Source of the DNA: Methylocystis sp. Sn-Cys
GTDB lineage: Bacteria > Pseudomonadota > Alphaproteobacteria > Rhizobiales > Beijerinckiaceae
DNA length: 37,917 nucleotides
Direction: 5' to 3'
Assembly (NCBI RefSeq): GCF_016745395.1
Contig: NZ_JAERVJ010000009.1
Span: 1 to 37,917 of the forward strand
This document shows, piece by piece, positions 34,506-37,917 of the stretch. Within the stretch, counting starts at the first letter, position 1; every line of letters begins with the position of its first letter. The notes below the pieces were generated by a model that had not been told where the DNA came from, searched no databases, and worked only from the letters and a program-made list of their open reading frames with translations. The translations under genes and the position numbers were made by a program.

Positions 34506-34686
34506 GAGCGGTTGGATTTCCTGCCGGTTATGGGTGGCGCCCGGCGGCCTCTCGGGCGCGCGCAAACTCGCTGCATCGGCGCGGGAAGTCAAGAAAGGTC
34601 GGCGTTGCGGCGTTCTTCCTGCAATAGCAGCGTTTGGCGCAATCCGCCCGGCGCGGTAAAAGTCTGCGAGACATTGGAGCAATTGC

Positions 34687-35559
34687 GTGAGCTCGACCTT
34701 CGCCCCCGAAAGCCATTTCATCACCGCCCGCGATGGCCTGCGCCTGCATTATCGCGACTACCCCTGCCCGGCCGCGACGCGCCTGCCGCTCGTGTGCCTG
34801 CCGGGCCTCGCGCGCACGGCGGACGATTTTTGCCTCGTGGCCGAAGCGGCGCAGCAATCGGGCCGGCGCGTGCTGGCGCTGGATTATCGCGGACGCGGAC
34901 GCTCCGAATGGGACAAGGACTGGCGCCATTACGATCCGGATGTGGAAGAAGACGACATCTTTGCCGTTCTCTCCGACGCCGGCGTCGCCAAGGCCGCCTT
35001 CTTCGGCACCTCGCGCGGCGGGCTTCACACAATGCGCCTCGCGCGCGCCCGGCCGGGATTGATAAGCGCCGCAATCTTGAACGACATCGGCCCCGTGATC
35101 GAAAAGAAGGGCTTACTGCTGATCAAGGGCTATGTCGGCAAAATGCCGCCGCTCCAGAAAATGAGCGACGCCGCCGCGCTGATGCGCCTGACCGCAAGCG
35201 TGGCCTTCCCCGCGATCACGCCCGAGCAGTGGGAAGTTTTTGCGCGCCAGACCTTCGAAGAAAGAGACGGCAAGATCGCGCTGCGCTACGATCCCGAGCT
35301 TGCGCATACGCTCGACGACATCACGCCGGAGTGCGAGGTCGAGGATTTATGGGAAGCCTTCGCGGCTCTCGCCCAGCACCCCATACTCGCGCTGCGCGGC
35401 GAGACCTCGAACATCCTCTCCATCGAAACCTTCGCTGAAATGGCACGACGCGCGCCGAGGCTCGAACGTCATACCGTCCCCGGCCAAGGCCACGCGCCGC
35501 TGCTGCTCGACCAGCCGACGATCGAGCGCGTGATGCAATTTTTGAATAAGCAGGACTGA
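34687..35559 (+). CDS. Alpha/beta hydrolase
   Basis: The 290-residue protein has an alpha/beta-hydrolase fold. The oxyanion region CLPGLARTADDF precedes LDYRGRGRSEWDKDW, the nucleophile elbow is FFGTSRGGLHTM (Ser109), and the catalytic histidine is in VPGQGHAPLLLD (His269). At the usual place of the catalytic acid, after strand 7, the sequence reads RGETSNILSIET with Asn where relatives often have Asp (SDILS), which may alter or relocate the acid. The start is a GTG at 34687. It is divergent from accA. Substrate unknown. Confidence 0.87.
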   Translation: MSSTFAPESHFITARDGLRLHYRDYPCPAATRLPLVCLPGLARTADDFCLVAEAAQQSGRRVLALDYRGRGRSEWDKDWRHYDPDVEEDDIFAVLSDAGVAKAAFFGTSRGGLHTMRLARARPGLISAAILNDIGPVIEKKGLLLIKGYVGKMPPLQKMSDAAALMRLTASVAFPAITPEQWEVFARQTFEERDGKIALRYDPELAHTLDDITPECEVEDLWEAFAALAQHPILALRGETSNILSIETFAEMARRAPRLERHTVPGQGHAPLLLDQPTIERVMQFLNKQD

Positions 35560-35683
35560 TACGCTCGCGCGTCGCGCGGGATGTGAAACATCGGTTGCGC
35601 GGCGTTGGCCCTTGCCTGTCGCGGCGCAATCGCATTAGCTTGCAACTGCGGCGTTTCAAGAAAAACCTTATGCGGGGCGAGAG

Positions 35684-37147
35684 ATGGCTTCAAATTATTT
35701 TCGTAACGGCTTTCGTGCGCGCTTAGCGTTCTCAGTGTTCGCACTGGCGACAGCAGCCTCAACATCCGCTCATGCCGCCAAGCTGCGCCACGCACAAGCG
35801 GCGATAACGGCTCCAACCGCATCGGCAGGCGCGCCGCTGTCGGCGGATGACGTCTCCTGGCTCTTCCCGCCGCCCAAAAACGCCGATGACCTCGCCGACA
35901 CGATCGCGATCGCCGATCTTACCGCGCCAGACCCGAAGGACGCTTCGAAACGCGAAGCCCTATGGCCTGCAGCCGCCTTTGCGCAGTTCCTCGCCAACGC
36001 CGAGGGCCCTGCGACGCAGATCGGAAGCCATCATGTGCAATTGCCCAAGGAGGCGCATGACATCAAGGCATGGCGAGTCGCTGGTTTGCGCATCGACCCC
36101 GGCGCGCCGGGGCTCACGCACGGCGTCACCGAGCAATTCGGACAGTCTCCGCAAGTGCGGTTCATCCTGCAGCCGGTGACGAGGCAAGCCAATGGCGCCG
36201 TGCAGGTTCACGACGTCGCCGCCCATCTTGTCTACACTTTCGCCGCCGGGTTCGACGCGCCCGCCGAACAAGGCTGCCAGGCGCGCGTCAAGCCGGACAT
36301 GGACGCGTTCAAGAAAGTCGCGCGCGACTTCGCCGGTCTGCGCGACGATCTCGCGAACGGCCGCTTCGGCGCCGTGAAAATCTCGACGCAAGGCAAGCTG
36401 CTCGGCGTGCATCCGGGCCTCGCCGATCGCCGCTCGGCCAAGCCGCTGCGCGACGCGCTTGTGAATGTTCTCGAGCGCCATCTCACGGGCGGGAAGCTCA
36501 GCGCCATGGCGGTGATGGGCCTCGCCGACAATGGGCCCGAGCCCTGGATTTTCCTGGCCATGGCGCCTGTGGGGCCGGGCGTCGTTCCCTCATTGCCCAA
36601 TGGCGGCTTCATTCCGGTGCGCGGACCGGCGCTCGACGGCAAGCAATTCGCCGAGGGCCTTGCGGTGCTGGAGACTCCGCATCAGGTCATCCCGACGCCG
36701 GCGCCCAATAATCTCAATCCCATCACCTGCAAGAACGCGGCGCTGCCGGCGGGCGAGGCGGCGCTGCCGGTGGCGCAACGCAAGGGGCTCGCGACCGCCG
36801 AACTCTTCGACCTCGGCGACGCTAAAATCTCCAACCCCGCCACCATCGCGAAAATTCAAGAAACCGTCGATCTCATCGCCGATCCGGCCCGCAGCCATTT
36901 CTTCAACACCGACTGCGTGAGTTGCCACACCGATACGCGCCGCGCGATGGATCTCTTGAAAAACGCCAGGATTCCCGGCGTCGATCCGGCGGCGCTGCCC
37001 CAGGAAAAATGGAACGTGCGCAATCTCGGCTGGTTCCCGTCCTTCCTGCGCCCCGGCAAGCTCGAGGCGACGGCGACGCGGCGCGCGGCGTCGGAAACGG
37101 CGGAGGTGGTTGATTTCATCAACAGCAATGGATTGGCCAAGCCGTAG
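35684..37147 (+). CDS. Secreted protein with one heme c-binding motif
   Basis: The 487-residue protein starts with a basic region and hydrophobic stretch (ARLAFSVFALATAASTSAHA), a signal peptide with likely cleavage after AHA. A long mature region with no recognised fold follows; it is rich in alanine and proline and contains LWPAAAFAQFLANAEG and EQGCQARVKPDMDAFKKVA. Near the C-terminus, FFNTDCVSCHTDTRRAMDLL gives CxxCH (Cys411, Cys414, His415), a covalent heme c site. A distal methionine cannot be assigned with confidence. A periplasmic redox or electron-transfer role is inferred. It follows the hydrolase gene by 124 bases on the same strand. Family not recognised. Confidence 0.78.
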   Translation: MASNYFRNGFRARLAFSVFALATAASTSAHAAKLRHAQAAITAPTASAGAPLSADDVSWLFPPPKNADDLADTIAIADLTAPDPKDASKREALWPAAAFAQFLANAEGPATQIGSHHVQLPKEAHDIKAWRVAGLRIDPGAPGLTHGVTEQFGQSPQVRFILQPVTRQANGAVQVHDVAAHLVYTFAAGFDAPAEQGCQARVKPDMDAFKKVARDFAGLRDDLANGRFGAVKISTQGKLLGVHPGLADRRSAKPLRDALVNVLERHLTGGKLSAMAVMGLADNGPEPWIFLAMAPVGPGVVPSLPNGGFIPVRGPALDGKQFAEGLAVLETPHQVIPTPAPNNLNPITCKNAALPAGEAALPVAQRKGLATAELFDLGDAKISNPATIAKIQETVDLIADPARSHFFNTDCVSCHTDTRRAMDLLKNARIPGVDPAALPQEKWNVRNLGWFPSFLRPGKLEATATRRAASETAEVVDFINSNGLAKP

Positions 37148-37152
37148 AGAAC

Positions 37153-37234
37153 CGTCATTGCGAGGAGCGAAGCGACGAAGCAATCCAGAGCAGCGGTGTG
37201 ACCCTGGATTGCTTCGCTCCGCTCGCAATGACGG
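37153..37234. repeat. Family A palindromic repeat, complete
   Basis: Begins CGTCATTGCGAGGAGCG and ends CCGCTCGCAATGACGG. The bases that follow (GATTTGGTTCAGTCGACGAG) resemble those after the copy ending at 37762 (GATTTTGCTCAGCCGAG), so the duplicated unit extends beyond the repeat itself. Confidence 0.88.
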
Positions 37235-37288
37235 ATTTGGTTCAGTCGACGAGAGTCACGCGACCCCATTAAAATCTTGATTGGCAGC

Positions 37289-37371
37289 GGTCATTGCGAG
37301 GAGCGCAGCGACGAAGCAATCCAGGGCAGTCACCGCGGCTCTGGATTGCTTCGCTTCGCTCGCAATGACGG
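37289..37371. repeat. Family A palindromic repeat, left flank of the GIY-YIG gene
   Basis: Begins GGTCATTGCGAGGAGCG and ends CTTCGCTCGCAATGACGG. It ends two bases before the GGAGG ribosome-binding site region of the GIY-YIG gene, so any promoter for that gene must lie in or before the repeat. Confidence 0.88.
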
Positions 37372-37385
37372 ATGGAGGTCGAGCG

Positions 37386-37673
37386 ATGAGGGCTCCCGCT
37401 GTGTATATCGTCGCAAGCAAGCGAAACGGCACGCTCTACACGGGCGTGACATCTAATCTGGCCCGTCGCGTTTGGGAGCATCGCGAGGGCCTCTTCGACG
37501 GTTTCACCAAGCGCTATAGTTGCAAGCTGCTCGTTTGGTACGAATTCTACGAGACGATGCCCGATGCGATTGCTCGGGAGAAACAAATCAAGGGAGGGTC
37601 ACGAGCCAGGAAGCTCACACTGATAGAAATCATGAATCCGACCTGGCGCGACCTCTACGAACATCTTCATTGA
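37386..37673 (+). CDS. Short GIY-YIG nuclease
   Basis: The 95-residue protein is a minimal GIY-YIG nuclease of the UvrC N-terminal/YhbQ type. The fold marks are AVYIVASKRNGTLYTGV (Tyr7, and Tyr18-Thr19-Gly20 in place of YIG), NLARRVWEH (Arg27/Arg28 and His32) and the metal-binding glutamate in AIAREKQIKG (Glu65), followed by KLTLIEIMNPTWRDLY. No DNA-binding or other domain is attached. The ATG at 37386 has GGAGG seven bases upstream. The gene is bracketed by family A repeats (37289-37371 and 37678-37762) only 14 and 4 bases away. A decayed relative follows. Members of this short type are usually annotated as endonucleases of unknown role. Confidence 0.92.
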   Translation: MRAPAVYIVASKRNGTLYTGVTSNLARRVWEHREGLFDGFTKRYSCKLLVWYEFYETMPDAIAREKQIKGGSRARKLTLIEIMNPTWRDLYEHLH

Positions 37674-37677
37674 GCAC

Positions 37678-37762
37678 CGTCATTGCGAGGAGGCGAAGCC
37701 GACGAAGCAATCCAGGGCAGCCACCACGGCCCTGGATTGCTTCGCTTCGCTCGCAATGACGG
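37678..37762. repeat. Family A palindromic repeat, right flank of the GIY-YIG gene
   Basis: Begins CGTCATTGCGAGGAGGCG and ends CTTCGCTCGCAATGACGG, four bases after the nuclease stop codon. It is also the left flank of the decayed nuclease gene at 37779-37853. Confidence 0.88.
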
Positions 37763-37778
37763 GATTTTGCTCAGCCGA

Positions 37779-37853
37779 GTGTTCCCAGCGATCTACATCG
37801 TCGCAAACAAGCGTCCCGCTTGATCTGGCGCGACGCACTCCACCTCGCGCACC
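37779..37853 (+). pseudogene. Decayed GIY-YIG nuclease gene with internal deletion
   Basis: From a GTG at 37779 the frame reads MFPAIYIVANKRPA then a stop, which matches the start of the intact nuclease (PAVYIVASKR). Directly after comes CTTGATCTGGCGCGACGCAC, which matches the end of the intact gene around PTWRDLY. The middle, including the YIG and catalytic glutamate regions, is missing, so this is a two-ended remnant. It is again enclosed by family A repeats (37678-37762 and 37879 onward). Confidence 0.75.
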
Positions 37854-37878
37854 CTCCACCAACATCCCCATGGATAAC

Positions 37879-37917
37879 CGTCATTGCGAGGAGCGAAGCG
37901 ACGAAGCAATCCAGGGC
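37879..37917. repeat. Family A palindromic repeat, left half (cut by window end)
   Basis: CGTCATTGCGAGGAGCGAAG followed by CGACGAAGCAATCCAGGGC, identical in type to the other left halves; the right half lies beyond the window. Confidence 0.85.

Noticed and set aside
37153-37917. Closely spaced family A repeats as a CRISPR array
   Set aside because: Repeats are 80-85 bases with inverted halves, spacing is irregular (54, 306 and 116 bases), and the spaces contain a gene and a gene remnant.

Overview
The window is GC-rich chromosomal DNA from an alphaproteobacterium, most likely of the Hyphomicrobiales (Rhizobiales), possibly near Methylocystis/Methylosinus/Beijerinckia. The basis is gene content: the DUF2948-hisD-UPF0262-LMW phosphatase block, DUF1491 and DUF2336 proteins, a lexA gene with a GTTC-N7-GTTC SOS box, and palindromic intergenic repeats of the kind common in that order. 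The genus cannot be fixed from this sequence. I see no rRNA, tRNA, CRISPR array, insertion sequence or prophage.

Layout. 1-958: an HxlR regulator divergent from a MAPEG membrane protein. 1151-4431 (minus): LMW phosphatase, UPF0262, hisD and DUF2948, with an unusual 520-base hairpin-bearing gap between DUF2948 and hisD. 4627-6476: an exopolysaccharide-initiating glycosyltransferase and a small protein. 6624-10415 (minus): a five-PAS hybrid histidine kinase and two small exported proteins. 10702-14936: a CaCA-type antiporter, a YihY/BrkB membrane protein, a glutathione transferase and an intracellular PHA depolymerase. 15082-18385: two small exported proteins, a MOSC protein, a methyltransferase and an EamA transporter. 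18386-18862: a DUF559 nuclease gene boxed by inverted repeats. 19004-21616 (minus): lepA and a coiled-coil protein. 22327-25389: a histidine kinase, peptidoglycan-binding protein and DUF1491 cluster. 25406-28352: a dicarboxylate-type symporter, a DUF2336 protein and a small ORF. 28622-31736: comEC convergent with lexA. 32109-34505 (minus): a YafK-type L,D-transpeptidase and accA. 34687-37147: an alpha/beta hydrolase and a secreted CxxCH protein. 37153-37917: repeats enclosing a GIY-YIG nuclease gene and a decayed second copy.

Most genes are ordinary housekeeping, envelope and storage functions. The unusual content is intergenic. At least five families of palindromic repeats are present. The commonest (called family A here, ten copies, two cut by the window ends) sits mainly between convergent genes. 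Two families enclose small nuclease genes of unrelated folds: GIY-YIG with family A, and DUF559 with family B. This suggests repeat families spread or maintained by small nucleases rather than by transposases.

A second notable signal is in the hisD leader. A hairpin about 260 bases upstream of hisD has one arm identical to, and the other exactly complementary to, the 11 bases covering the hisD ribosome-binding site and the first base of its start codon. This could be a cis-acting RNA switch. All functions are inferred from sequence reading; no searches were run.
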